This document shows positions 30,949-42,361 of a DNA stretch of 64,000 nucleotides, piece after piece. Source of the DNA: Catonia carolina. Taxonomy: Eukaryota > Arthropoda > Insecta > Hemiptera > Achilidae. The notes under the pieces are model-generated. The model saw nothing but the letters and a program-made list of their open reading frames with translations. It did not search any database and was not told the DNA's origin. The translations under genes were made by a program, and so were the position numbers. The stretch spans positions 69,995,501-70,059,500 of the forward strand of contig JAQMRL010000006.1 in NCBI GenBank assembly GCA_035578175.1. The letters are read 5' to 3'. How positions within the stretch are numbered: position 1 is the first letter of the stretch; each line of letters starts with the position of its first letter.

Positions 30949-31382
30949 GAATCCTGAATCCTGGTTGAGAGGGCTAAGAAGCCCTATGATGGCGACATCG
31001 TGTTAAGGAACACCTGGTCGCTCGGGGAACAATATAACAGAATAATTGCAACCTCAAGAAATTTAGGGGGAATTTTATAGTTTAAATAGGAAATAGGATT
31101 CTGGTTCGTGGGACATTGGAACTGGGACTTGAAAGGAGGTAATTTATTTTTAGAAGTTATTTGTGGAAAATTTAAATTAAGGGACAAGTGGGTTTAAGAG
31201 CGGCTCTTTTATTTTATTTTTCAGTGGCCTTTTTTCAGTTTTGTGGGAGGCCTATTATCTTGGTGAGGGGAAGGCATGCATTTTACTGAACGTGGACTAA
31301 AGGTATAATTTAAGTTAGGGGTTAGTTTATGATTTCAGGGGAGACGGAAAGGGTAGAGTTTGGCATAATCACCGGCCTTTAA
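30949..31382. mobile_element. 434-bp insertion with 9-bp TSD, class unknown
   Basis: Flanked by TTACTCGCT at 30940-30948 and 31383-31391. The opposite arm gives the empty site. It begins with a short direct repeat (GAATCCTGAATCCTGG), contains 'gggctaagaagccc' (a hairpin), has no poly-A, no long inverted ends and no coding sequence. A 9-bp duplication would suit a Mutator-type element or a poly-A-less retroposon. Confidence 0.7.
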
Positions 31383-31701
31383 TTACTCGCTATGTAAGTC
31401 TCTACAATAAACACGCGTTCTTTCTTGGAAAAAACCTTTGCTGACACAATATAACGAAACGACTGCTGTCATCACACTAATGCTTGACTGGAACATTTTA
31501 ACTGTCTTAGGTAGTTGGCCTTGAGTAAACTGTTGCCAAAATACCGATTGGAAGACAGAAAATTTACCGATGTATTACTTCTATCTTCTTGTAATCAGGG
31601 TTGCGTCCTTAATAAAACATCCGTTATTTTGTTTGCATCAGAATCGGTCTAATTATTTTGTAAATTAATAATTAGGTATTATCCTTCTACATAATGTAAG
31701 T

Positions 31702-31745
31702 TCCCATAACAGGCAGGTGAAGTGTTAAATTATTTGCACTTAAGG
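31702..31745 (+). repeat. Family B 5' fragment
   Basis: 'cccataacaggcaggtg' to 'attatttgcact'. Confidence 0.6.
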
Positions 31746-31746
31746 T

Positions 31747-32703
31747 GAGACTATATGATGGTTTTAACTAAAAATTCGATTTTCGGTTTTTATGTTTTTC
31801 AATTGTTTAGACCTAGTTCAACCAAAAAACTTTAAATTACGAAAAAAATAGTAGCCTATTTTAATGAAAAAAATTACGTTTTTACAGGTTTACCCAGAAA
31901 AATTGTCGTGTCACCAAGAACGAATATTTTTCATAATTTTATACGGATCGGTTTAGAGCAAAGGGAATTTTAGTACTATAAAAATATCTGTATTATTGTT
32001 TTTAGTATTTTCAGCCATTGGTTCATCTTTCTAACCAACTGTTAATGGGAAATTCACTTGTTTGTGTTGTAAATTTTGTTTTTCATTTGTGCCTATTTGT
32101 TTTTTCGCCTGTTCCCGCAAGTATAAATTTTTACTAAGCTTTTTTATGCTTAACAAGATAGGTAGGCGCCATGCTGCTAAAATTCTAGGAGAGATGTTTT
32201 CACGTAAACATTTTTTTTCATATTGCGGCTTTAATATTCATTTTAGCAAAAAAATGAATATACTCGTAATAAAAGTTTTAGAGCATTAAAAATCCTACAA
32301 CATTTTTTTCTATAACGCTTAGTTTTGCGGTAATTGGGCGATTTTTCTGTTTTTTTTTTCATGAAAATGTGTAAAAATCGATTTTTGTACAATTTCAGCC
32401 TTAGTAGACCTATAACGACAAAAGTGTATACAATAAAATTTATAGTAAATTAAAAAATCTACAACTTTTATTTCGAAAATTTTTCTCTACAGAGCCTAGT
32501 TTAGTGTGATTTTCCGTATTTTTATAAGCCAAACTGAGGATGATTTTCATTTTGCATCTTTCACTCATGATTAAAATTTGGTTATGTTTATTGAGGTTAG
32601 TTTTTTGTTTATTTCTAATGTTTTATTACTAATGTTAAGTTATATTGTTAATTATTTGCATTGGCAAGAGAAAGTTGTGTGAGTGTTTCACATCAGATTT
32701 TTT
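31747..32703 (+). mobile_element. Family A variant: A' core with family A tail
   Basis: 31831-32110 is the A' segment. From about 32150 ('ataggtaggcgccatg') it follows family A to the 3' hairpin and 'catcagattttt'. The usual 5' head is absent. Confidence 0.7.
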
Positions 32704-32757
32704 TGTTAATTTTTGATAAAACACAGGTTGTATTTTATTAGGTTTAACAGTAGATAA

Positions 32758-33705
32758 TTTTTACTTTCTCTTGCCTATATGAATATATAGGAAGGAAAGT
32801 ATTGTTTTCATGTCGATTTTTCGAAATCGAGTTTTCACCGGATCTATACGTTTTCAGACCCCCTGAACCCAAAAAACATGTTTTTAGCGATTGGTCTGTG
32901 TGTGTGTGTGTGTGTCTGTGTGTGAACAGAATATCTCAAGAACGGAACATCGTACGAACTTGAAACTTGAAACTTAAGTTACATACCACTACCGGACGCG
33001 ACACGAACATTTTCATCAAAATCGGTCAACCGGAAGTAGTAGTTTATTCGTATAATTTTTCAGTTTTTTGCGATTTTCTCAAAAACTGGTCCTACGATTT
33101 TTTTTAAAATCGCCTATTTTACTCAATTTTTTATTCTCTACAAGATAGGGTAGGCGCCATGTTTGCTAAAATTCTCGGTGAGGCTGTTTTCACGTAAAAA
33201 CGTTGTTTTTTTAAGATTACGGATTTAATATAAATTTTAGCGCAAAAACTTATATAATAAAAGTTGTAGAGAATTTAAAAACCTACAACTTCTGTTTCAA
33301 ACATTTTTTTGTATAACGCTTAGTTTAGCGGTAATTTGCGATTTTCTGTTTTTTTTCTCACGAAAACGTGAGAAAAATCGATTTTTTTAAGATTTCGGCC
33401 TTAGTATGCATTTTACGACAAAAGTGTATATAATAAAAGTTATAGAAAATTAAAAGATCTACAACTTTTGTTTAGAGCATTTTTCTCTACAGAGCCTAGT
33501 TTAGCGTGAAAGCGTGATTTTCCGTATTTTTAAGCCAAACTGAGTTCGATTGTCATTTTGCGTCATTCACTCATGATTAAAATAAGGTTATGTTTTTGAG
33601 GTTAGTTTTTGTTGATTTCTAATATTTTATTAATAATGTTAGGTTTATTATTAATTATTTGCATTGGCAAGAGAAAGTTGTGTGAGTGTTTCACACCAGA
33701 TTTTT
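32758..33705 (+). mobile_element. Family A, full copy
   Basis: All terminal features intact, including (GT)n interrupted by one TCTG at about 32900-32920. It is very close in sequence to 27840-28791. Confidence 0.92.
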
Positions 33706-33726
33706 CTGTTTGACTGTAGTGAATAC

Positions 33727-34253
33727 TTCTTCTTCTTCAGGTGCCTTCTCCATTACGAAGGTTGGCTATCATCATGGTCAGTCGCACCTTGTCCACTGCT
33801 GCTCTGAAAAGGTCATGCGACGAGCAGTTAAACGCTTCTCTCAGGTTTCTTAACCAGGATATTCGTCTGCGTCCCACCGAGCGTTTACCAACGAGTTTCC
33901 CTTGAATTATGAGATGCAGAATCTCGTATTTAGGCCCTCTCATGATGTGTCCAACGTTTGTCAGTTTTCTTATCTTTATGCTCTGCACGATTTCAAGCTC
34001 TTTCCCCATTCTTCTGAGGACCTCCATATTTGTGACCCTGTCCGTCCACGGTATTCGAAGCATCCTCCGGTAGGTCCACATTTCAAACGCTTGTAGACGG
34101 GTCTCACATTCTTTGGTGATTGTCCACGCCTCTACCCCATACAAGAGGATGGGAAAGACGTAGCACTTCAAGAGGCGGCTCCTAGTGTCGAGGCTCAGGT
34201 CGCGGGCCGATAGAAGAGGTCTCATTTTTAGGAATGCTGCCCTGGCCTTTTCA
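33727..34253 (-). pseudogene. LINE-1 (RTE-like) C-terminal fragment with TSD
   Basis: Flanked by GTAGTGAATAC at 33716-33726 and 34254-34264; a (GAA)n tail lies at 33727-33737 (TTCTTCTTCTT on plus). The frame 34253-33737 encodes EKARAAFLKMRPLL, CYVFPILLYGVEAWT, EAFEMWTYRRM, VGHIMRGPKYEILHLIIQGKL, RRRISWLRNLRE and the end ANLRNGEGT. It contains no stop, yet lacks the RT catalytic part because of 5' truncation. It is colinear with 21038-21943 from about the 'KARVIFTKMKKV' position. It landed 10 bases beyond the end of the family A copy at 32758-33705. Confidence 0.9.
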
Positions 34254-34264
34254 GTAGTGAATAC

Positions 34265-35041
34265 AGCATCAATTAATCGGTCATGAGAGACTTATTGCGG
34301 TTTACCGAACGTTTTAAGATTAAATCGATAGCCTACAGTAATATGGTTGTTTAACTTATGACTTACGTCAAACCCTAAATTTATTCGTAGGGTATTGGGG
34401 GAAATGTTACAAATTTTTGTTGCGAGGAGTGATTTAATGTGAAACACTCCGCTCTCTTTAACATTAAGCTATTACAGCAGCTTACTCTTTATTAAAATGG
34501 CACCCTCCGCTCCGAAATATAATAACGTTAAGTGAAGAACAAGCGGGCCCAGTTGTTGTCTGCCGTTTCTCTACACTTTGATTAATGATTCAGGCACTCT
34601 AACTGTAATCTTTCATGTTTTTCACGATACCATCCATCCATCCTTTAAATAAAATAAAATAAAAAGAAACGTCATAAAAATAAATCAAAAAATACCCCTC
34701 CCCTCTCTGTACTCAAAGAATATAATAAAGATCATCTTGAAGTGATTTTGTTGAAAAGTTTAATTTTTCCCTAATTAATTAACATTTTTATTCGCCGTGA
34801 CGTCAACTGTCTTTCTATATGACGTCATCATCGTTTTCTTATTCAATAACCTTTTTAAGTCGTTTTCTCGTATTATCTTTTGAACTAAATTAAAAAAATA
34901 TGAATATTAAATTTGTTTTCTTTTATAGTCTACGTAATGAATTTTATAAGTTATTCAATCTAATCATACTTTAATGCGCGTTTTTTATCTCTGTTTTTTC
35001 GCGTGCGCGTGCGTGTGTTACTCCACTGACATTTTAATTTT
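34265..35041. other. Unassigned stretch
   Basis: Two CRE-like GACGTCA sites lie 20 bp apart (34799-34828). No repeat or coding similarity seen. Confidence 0.45.
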
Positions 35042-35262
35042 TTTTACTTTATCTTGCCTATATGAATAATATATAGGAAGGAAAGTATTGTTTGCATGTC
35101 AATTTTTCGAAATCGAGTTTTCACAGGATGTTTTCACAGGATGGAGGTTTCACAGGCCTATATGAATAATAATATATAGGAAGGAAAGTATTGTTTGCAT
35201 GTCAATTTTTCGAAATCGAGTTTTCACAGGATGTAGTCTACACGTTTAATTTTAATTTTAAT
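35042..35262 (+). repeat. Family A 5' end, duplicated in tandem
   Basis: 35042-35138 and 35155-35240 both give 'cctatatgaata..tatatagg' to 'gagttttcacaggatg', a partial head duplication that precedes the full copy at 35567. Confidence 0.7.
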
Positions 35263-35273
35263 TTTTTTACTTT

Positions 35274-35566
35274 GTTGTTGTTTAGGTGAACAGCCAAAAG
35301 GCTGGTTTGAACCTCTAGAGGTACACTTATCAGCATGCCGGGCCCTCTGAAAAGCACCACAGGGTCTGGCTGTACAATGAAATTCATTACTTTCAGAGGA
35401 GATAACTCTGATTAGTGTCTTTTACACCTCTACCTCTTCTGTTCTTAAATGATTCAGTCATTTAATTGGCTGACCTTGTGATAAGAAACAGAACTATTTA
35501 TTTTAGCCCTGCAACGAACAGATTGAGTGTAAATAATTTGACACTCCACCTGTCTGTTATGGGCAG
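35274..35566 (-). repeat. Family B, internally deleted, with TSD
   Basis: Flanked by TTTTTTACTTT at 35263-35273 and 35567-35577; 293 bp, missing about 100 bases between 'gaggtacac' and 'accacagggtctgg'. The target was the T-rich start of family A. Confidence 0.88.
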
Positions 35567-36546
35567 TTTTTTACTTTATCTTGCCTATATGAATATATAG
35601 GAAGGAAAGTATTGTTTTCATGTCGATTTTTCAAAATCGAGTTTTCACCGGATCTACACGTTTTCAGACCCCCTGAACCCAAAAAAAACATGTTTTTAGC
35701 GATGGGTATGTGTATGTGCATGTCTATGTGTGTGTAAATAGAATTTCTTAAGAACGGTAAATTGTACGAACTTGAAACTTGAAATTTAAGTTAGATACCA
35801 CTACCGGACCCGACACGAACATTTTCATCAAAATCGGTCAATCGGAAGTAGTAGTTTATTCGTGTCCATTTTCACATTTTTACGAGTTTCTTAAAAACGG
35901 CTCGTACGATTTTTTTAAAAATCGCCTCATTTACTAAATTTTTTCTGCTCTACAAGTTAGGGTAAGCGCCATGTTTGCTGAAATTTTTGGTGAGGCTGTT
36001 TTCTCGTAAAAAAAATTGTTTTTTTTTTTAAATTACGACTAATTTTCATTTTAGCGCAACAATGTATTTAGTAAAAGTTGTAGACAGTTTAAAATCCTAC
36101 AACTTTTATTTCAAACATTTTTTGCCTGTATTTAGCTTAGTTTAGCGGTAATTAGCGATTTTAGTTTTTTTAGCGATTTTCTGTTTTTTTTCTCACGAAA
36201 ACGTGTGAAAAATCTATTTTTTAAAGATTTCGGCCTTAGTATGCATTTAACGACAAAAGTGAATATTAAAATGTATAGGAAATTAATTAAAAGATCTACA
36301 ACTTTTATTTAGAGCATTTTTCTCTACAGAGTATAGTTAAGCGTGAAAGAGTGATTTTCCGTATTTTTAAGCTAAATTGAGGTCGATTTTCACTTTGCAT
36401 CTTTCACTCATTATTAAAATTAGGTTATGTTTATTGAGGTTAGTTTTTTTTATTATTTCTAATATTATATTACTAATATTATGTTATATTGTTAATTATT
36501 TGCATCGGCAAGAGAAAGTTGTGTGAGTGTTTCACACCAGATTTTT
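35567..36546 (+). mobile_element. Family A, full copy (diverged)
   Basis: Microsatellite degenerate (TATGTGTATGTGCATG); otherwise complete to 'cacaccagattttt'. 980 bp. Confidence 0.88.
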
Positions 36547-37285
36547 GAATATGTTTTCATGTCATGTTATTATTGTTTGTATTTTAGAAAATTGCTTGAA
36601 CATCAACCATAAGGTGTATTTTTGGTAAATTGTTACCGGAATGAGTATTCGGTACGTGTCACGAGAGTTGTTTGGAACTACTGTAGCCTATACAGAATTT
36701 GCCAAGTTTTGAGGTCGCAGGTGTCTTACCCCTTCATTAATCAATATGACGATATACTTCAACCTATCTCCCTCCCTCCTGCACTCCTGCCGTTTCCACC
36801 TCACCTCTTCATCTTCTATGGAACGATCAGAGGAGCATCGTTGTTAAGCTGTCCTCGCGTGAATAGGAATCAAACAGGCTACAAACTCGACCTTCTATCA
36901 CCTCCTTCCTCCTTTCCTGTCTTCTCTTTTTCTCATCGCCAATAACAACTCATTCCTTGGTACCACCTACCCTCTCCCACTTGATCCTTTTTTCACCAAT
37001 ACGCTATCTTTCTCGCTCTTTTATTTCCCCTCTCGTCACCTCACCCACCAGTAATTTAATGTCTGTTTCTGGTTGTTCTCTACTAATGGACTATTTTGTA
37101 AAGTCTTAGATCGACGGGAAACTCGACTGTTTCTACTTCATTAAATTTATGTATACGTATATAATATATATAAATCAGGAAAGATTTTTCGCCATCTTTA
37201 ATAATGCACTATATTACATCATTTTTCCTTGATTGGGTTTTTTAAATTTGTAATCGAATGCTATACTTTATATCATTGTAATTAG
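36547..37285. other. Unassigned, CT-rich
   Basis: 36760-37050 is rich in CCT/CTC. The open frame at 36622-36945 has no recognisable domain. Confidence 0.5.
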
Positions 37286-37296
37286 ATGAAATTTAT

Positions 37297-37688
37297 GTTG
37301 TTTAGGTCAACAGCCGAAAGGCTGGTTTGAACCTCTAGAGGTTTTACTAAGTAAAACGAGGAGTAAGGTGGTTTACCATTGCCTTCCTCACTGAGTGGAA
37401 AAGCACGCTTATCAGCATGCCGGGCCCTCTGAAAAGCACATACTCTCCACTCCGTAAATGACACCTTCACTTCATTCACCACAGGGTCTGGCTGTATAAT
37501 GAAATTCATTACTTTCAGAGGAGATAACTCTGATTAGTGTCTTTTACACCTCTACCTCTTCTGTTCTTAACTGATTCAGTCATTTAATTGGCTGACCATG
37601 TGATAAGAAACAGAACTATTTATTTTAGCCGTGCAACGAACAAATTGAGTGTAAATAATTTGACACTCTACCTGTCTGTTATGGGCAA
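37297..37688 (-). repeat. Family B, full copy with 11-bp TSD
   Basis: Flanked by ATGAAATTTAT at 37286-37296 and 37689-37699. The 3' repeat is reduced to GTTG. Confidence 0.92.
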
Positions 37689-37714
37689 ATGAAATTTATA
37701 ATACATTTAATTTT

Positions 37715-37864
37715 TTCTTATGCCTGTATGAATATATAGGAAGGAAAGTATTGTTTTCATGTCGATTTTTCGAAATCGAGTTTACACAGAATCTACACGT
37801 TTTCAGACCCCCCTGAACCCAAAAAACTTGTTTTTAGCAATTTGTTCGTTGTGTGTGTGTGTGT

Positions 37865-37901
<37 letters not shown>

Positions 37902-37935
37902 TGTCTGTGTGAGTGTATACAAAATATCTCAAGAC
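37715..37935 (+). repeat. Family A 5' fragment with long (GT)n
   Basis: Head and a 63-base GT/CTGT run (37850-37912), ending at 'aaaatatctcaaga'. Confidence 0.8.
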
Positions 37936-38012
37936 TTCAAAACATCAAACAGAGCTAAGTTCTTTATTTATTTTTGTCGGGTATTCCTGATACTCAGAGT
38001 AACTGTACAATG

Positions 38013-38107
38013 AGCTACCTTGATACCTGAGAAACGAAGAGGTGTAGGTAGACCGGGGAAAAGATGGGCTAAGTAGTTGGAACAGTTGGGAAGGCCTAAT
38101 CGATGCC

Positions 38108-38140
<33 letters not shown>

Positions 38141-38608
38141 AAGAAAGTAAAAAGAGGCAGGGTAACTACACACTAAGCTATTTTGATTCCTGAGAAACGA
38201 AGAGGTGTAGGTAGGCCGGGGAAAAGATGGGTAAAGTAGTTGGAACAGGTTGGAAGGCCTAATCGATGCCAGTAAGAAGAAGAAGAAAGTAAAAAGAGGC
38301 AGGGTAACTACACACTAAGCTATTTTGACCCCTGAGAAACGAAGAGGTGTAGGTAGACCGGGGAAAATATGGGCAAAGTAGTTGGAACAGGTTGGAAGGC
38401 CTAATCGATGCCAGTAAAAAGAAGAAGAAGAAGAAAGTAAAAAGAGGCAGGGTAACTAAACACTAAGCTACCTTGATACCTGAGAAACGAAGAGGTGTAG
38501 GTAGATCGGGGAAAAGATGGGCAAAGAAGTTGGAACAGTTGGGAAGGCCTAATCCATACCAGTAAGAAGAAGAAGAAGAAGAAGCAGAAGAAAGTAACAA
38601 GAGGCAAG
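38013..38608 (+). repeat. Tandem array, four ~150-bp units, LINE tail
   Basis: The landmark CTGAGAAACGAAG occurs at 38027, 38190, 38332 and 38480. Each unit contains a stretch reading PEKRRGVGRPGKRW in one frame, a LINE ORF2 C-terminus like that of LINE-2, followed by a (GAA)n run of variable length. Unit length varies with the GAA tract. Confidence 0.82.
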
Positions 38609-38962
38609 ATTTTTGGTATTCACTAGTTAAAACTATCCGGTAGGTTGAAAACGGTGAGGATGGATTATTTCAAATTCGTTATATGTGGTGAGTGAATAAT
38701 GAGCAACAACTAGGGCTTTTCAAACATTTACAGTGTTAAACCAACAAACTGTCGTACCCAGTGTATGTTTTAGCATAGCTGTTGCAATTTCCGGTGCGCT
38801 CAACTTGAGCGGCTACTTCTAAACTACCTCGGTTGTACCAGTAATTACAGTTCCACTCGGTTTTATGCATAATTATTTTAATGGCCGGAATTTCTTGTTT
38901 TATTAGCGCCTTCTATCCGTTACATGATCCAGTGAATAACTTGTATAAACAGTTCATTATAT
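38609..38962. other. Unassigned stretch
   Basis: Nothing recognised. Confidence 0.5.
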
Positions 38963-39732
38963 TGTGACACTTGTTGCTAAGGTCCGTTTCGGGATCTAGG
39001 TTATCAAATAATTAATACACTAAAGTTTACAAATTACAAATATTTATTAGACTAAAAGATTACAAAATAAATGATTAAACTAATTATAATTAAATAATAC
39101 AATAATTTAAATGATTTAATAATTCACTTAAAATAGATAATAAACAATAAATAACTTAATAACTTACTTAGCTTACTTACAATCACTTTTATAGATTACA
39201 CTAACATACAAAACACAAACTGCATTCACAAAAACTACACATAAACTTTACAATACACTCACAAAAAGACTTTACACAATACACACACAACAAAGGCAAT
39301 ATAACAGTCGTCGACCAAACAATGCTCGGAATAGTTAACCTGCTAAATAACAACCCGATAATCGCTTGTCGAAGATCAAACGGATACTGACTGGACCGCG
39401 CTCGGGGTCTCCTTTTATAATCATTCACAAAGATCGTTCCAGAACAAAGTAGAGAAATCATAAAGTACAAAAATAACTCTTTATTAACGAATGCTAGAAA
39501 AATCCATTTTTAACAAGTCAACTATTGTAAATAGAAAACGTAAACAACCTCATAAACAACTTCATAAAAATAGCTGTACACAATACCCTTTTATAATAGG
39601 CGTAGCCTACCCTTTATTGTTAAAACTGTAATTTATTGCTGCTATTGTGTGTTGATATTTTTATTATTCTTTAACTATTTTTATGAATAAAATTCTGGAA
39701 CATTCGCGATCCATCTAGTCGATTCTGTTACA
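38963..39732 (-). mobile_element. Second solo LTR with ATAT target duplication
   Basis: Homologue of 28814-29635 in reverse. Ends TGTAACA/TGTCACA (minus-strand order) with ATAT at 38959-38962 and 39733-39736. About 50 bp shorter than the first copy. Confidence 0.87.
39386..39419 (-). promoter_or_regulatory. LTR core promoter: TATA box and Inr
   Basis: Minus-strand TATAAAAG at 39412-39419 and TCAGT at 39386-39390; the GC-rich spacer CGAGCGCGGTCCAG is the same as in the first LTR, which argues for constraint while active. Confidence 0.72.
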
Positions 39733-39807
39733 ATATGTACCTGTATTTTGGGACACAATTTTATAAAAACTATAAACACCTTCTCGGCGTATTGTATATT
39801 AAGTTAT

Positions 39808-40117
39808 AGTTCAGCCGTTCTTAGTTTGCTCCTAGTGTCAACAAACCAAAGCCAGCTACTACAGGGTGCACGCTAGAGTCCGCGAATTTATGGATGTCGT
39901 ATTCCTATTAAGTTATCTATGTTTTAAATTATATGTACTTAAAGTACTTCAAACATCAGTCATGATATGATGTAGGCCTAACAGTTTCATTTCTAAAAAT
40001 ACTTTTAAAATTATTTTGTATTTAAATACTTTTAAAAGTATTCATTTTTATATAATGCGCATGCTCAGTGACATCATTATTTGTTTACATTAGGAGCAAA
40101 CTAAGAAAGGCTGGACT
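39808..40117. mobile_element. MITE J with ~38-bp inverted ends
   Basis: Left AGTTCAGCCGTTCTTAGTTT, right (inward) AGTCCAGCCTTTCTTAGTTT, both continuing GCTCCTA.TGT.AACAAA. 310 bp, non-coding. TTA on both sides is a possible 3-bp duplication (PIF/Harbinger-like), offset by one base. Confidence 0.72.
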
Positions 40118-40212
40118 TTAGAAAGGCAACCAAAAAAGTAATATACCGTATAAGAAATTAAGTTAAAAATCCAATCTGTTTTACCATTTTAATTTTTTTC
40201 GTCCTTAATTAG

Positions 40213-40492
40213 TGTACTGCTCATAACGGGCAGGTGGAGTGTTAAATTATTTATACTATTATTTACACTCGATCTGCTAGTTCCAGTACTATAAAAAATT
40301 GTTCTGTTTCTTATCATATGGTTCGCCAATTATTATGAGTGAAGCATTTAAGAACCGAAGAGGTAGAGGTGTAAAAGACTCTAGTCTTAGTTATCTCCTC
40401 TGAGAGTAATGAATTTCATTATACAACCACACCTTGTGGTGAATAAAGTGAACGTGTCATTTATAGGGTGAAAGTAGATGCTTTTCGGAGGG

Positions 40493-40495
<3 letters not shown>
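40213..40495 (+). repeat. Family B, 3'-truncated at (TA)n
   Basis: Starts GCTCATAACGGGCAGGTGG, has a 13-base tandem duplication ('tatttatactatta'), and ends in the (TA)14 tract at 40494-40521. Confidence 0.78.
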
Positions 40496-40521
<26 letters not shown>

Positions 40522-40527
<6 letters not shown>

Positions 40528-41124
40528 CCGCTAACAATTCCGCGTCTTTTCAAAAAGCGTGCATTTCGCACATCGCTTATTTGAAGAGTATATTCAACTT
40601 TGATGAGAGTATATAGGGTATTTGTTACACTTACACCCTGAGTTTTGGTATTGGTTTGTCCTGATATTGAAAATTGAGCATTTTTCAATTTTATTCACTG
40701 TGCTATCAATTCAGACTCCTTTCGAATTACCGACAATTTCGCGTTCGTACAAATTACCGACAATTTCGCGTCCGGCATCGTTCCCGCTATTATGACTTAT
40801 AGCCTGCAACAGTGTAAACGATGTTGCCATGTCGTACCGGCACGTGTACTGTAGCATTTGCAACTTCTACGAGTTGTACCGATTGTAGTTAGATATTCAC
40901 ATCTCACCCTAGTACTTCTCCACACAAGACCATCGTATGAAAACAATTCGTTCTCGGACGGAATCCAATCCAGTCATCAAAATAATTTATTTGTTGTTTA
41001 TTATTTTGACATGTATTTTAAATAGGTACTTATTTTAAATCAATGTAAAACCAGAATAATTAAAGAAAGTATATTTTTTATTTGTTAGAGTTAATTATTT
41101 AAAATATCCTAATTGTTACAAATA
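40522..41124. other. Unassigned, with 26-bp tandem pair
   Basis: 'attaccgacaatttcgcgt' occurs twice, 26 bp apart (40726-40770), and a shortened form at 40530-40541. The minus-strand open frame 40461-40688 spans the microsatellite and is not convincing. Confidence 0.5.
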
Positions 41125-42361
41125 CAGTCAAACCTCCTCATTCGAAATCCTCCCTAAATCGAATATAATTGTATGCTATCCCCTTCAAAAATCGTCCTTA
41201 ATATGAATTAAATTACCTCCCTATTCGAAAATTTTCGAGAGTTTCGTGGTCATATATATTGTAACAATACATTTTTTTATACATTATTAATAAAATAATT
41301 ACAAAATTTCCAATTTACACATTGTACACGATTTTTAATGAAGCATGCGTTAAATCACGACAATAAGGACACAGTAAGCGTAGTACAAAACTCCAAAAAG
41401 CTTTAGAAAAAACTGAAAATGCAGTTAACTTTTGAGTTAGAAGAAACCAGGCAGAAACACAAACAATTACACTTACAAAACATTATTGTCACAAAACCTT
41501 ACGACCAAATAAGGGCATAACAAGCGTAGTTCAAAGCTTCAATACGCATCAGGAAATATTGAAAATTCAGTTAATTTTTAAGTCAGAGGAAACCAGACGA
41601 AAGCAAAAAAAAAATAGTTAGGCTAAATTAGTAATGCAGTCTTTCCTTCTTTGGTGTATGATTTTCGTACTAACAGGGTAAAAAATACCGTAGCTGTATT
41701 CATTCAGATTAAGCAATATTTTACTCGTTAAAATTTCTAAAATTTTCGGTACCCAATTTATTTTTCATTTTCTGTAGGCTGACCTAACTTTTTGTTTGTA
41801 GGTATAGTTGTACTGTTTACGCGTATCCCGATTTTATTTTACTCTGTTTTTTATGTCGTTTTTTCAATAATTTGTCATATCGTTCTTATAAGTAGAATAT
41901 TCTTTTGCTTTTGAGTACTAATGGAGCTTGTAATACCAAAACATGCCCTTAATTCTTAATCACAGTATTAAGTAAACCCTGTGGTGAATGAAGTAAAGGT
42001 ATCATTTACAGAGGGGAAAATATGTGCTTTGCAAAGGGCCCTGCATGCTGATACGCGTACTTTTCCGTTCAGTGAGGAAGGCCACCTCACTTCTCGTTTT
42101 ACTTAGTAAAACCTCTACAGGTTCAAACCAGCCTTTCGGCTGATGATCTAAACAACACAAGTAAAATAATATTTGTAAAAAACTTTCCTCAATCAAATTG
42201 GTGGTCTATTAATAATTTTGACTTTTGTAATTTAATATTTTATGGAATTACATGAATTTTATTAAAACGCAATTTTTAAGTACATTTTTTGTTTCAATAT
42301 TTTACCTCTGTAAATCGAAATCAGCCGGTTCCATCAGATTCGAATCCGGGAGGTTCGACTG
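41125..42361. mobile_element. Pogo/Tigger-like non-autonomous element
   Basis: Flanked by TA at 41123-41124 and 42362-42363. Ends: left CAGTCAAACCTCCTCATTCG, right (inward) CAGTCGAACCTCCCGGATTCG. Two diverged direct copies of about 90 bp lie at 41376-41460 and 41524-41612 ('aggcagaaacac'/'agacgaaagcaa' ends). No transposase is visible. CAGT-starting ends with 'aaacctc' and TA duplications suit the pogo branch. Confidence 0.75.
41972..42160 (+). repeat. Family B 3' half, inside pogo-like element
   Basis: From 'accctgtggtgaatgaagt' to 'gatgatctaaacaac'. No duplication was identified. Confidence 0.75.

Larger units (their letters stand above)
30196..31643. mobile_element. Fold-back transposon: two 5' ends head-to-head
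   Basis: The left arm (30196-30603) reappears inverted as 30782-30948 plus 31392-31643. Each arm holds the same terminal sequence ('acgcaatcctgattataaga' left), 5' leader and transposase start, so the structure is two 5' ends of one DNA transposon facing each other around a loop of about 180 bases (30604-30781). The right arm carries a 434-bp insertion. Arm similarity is high but not perfect. Confidence 0.8.

Noticed and set aside
34799..34828. Two CRE-like GACGTCA sites
   Set aside because: Only 7-8 bp each, no promoter or gene nearby; compatible with chance.
38401..38607. Phe/Leu-rich open frame on the minus strand
   Set aside because: Product of the (GAA)n tract in the tandem array read on the opposite strand.
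38027..38608. CRISPR-like regular repeats (also 53534-54440)
   Set aside because: Units are about 145-150 bp and continuous, without short repeats separated by unique spacers; the sequence is eukaryotic.
28814..39732. The two LTRs as ends of one retrotransposon
   Set aside because: They are in opposite orientation, each has its own ATAT duplication, and the sequence between them holds unrelated repeats.
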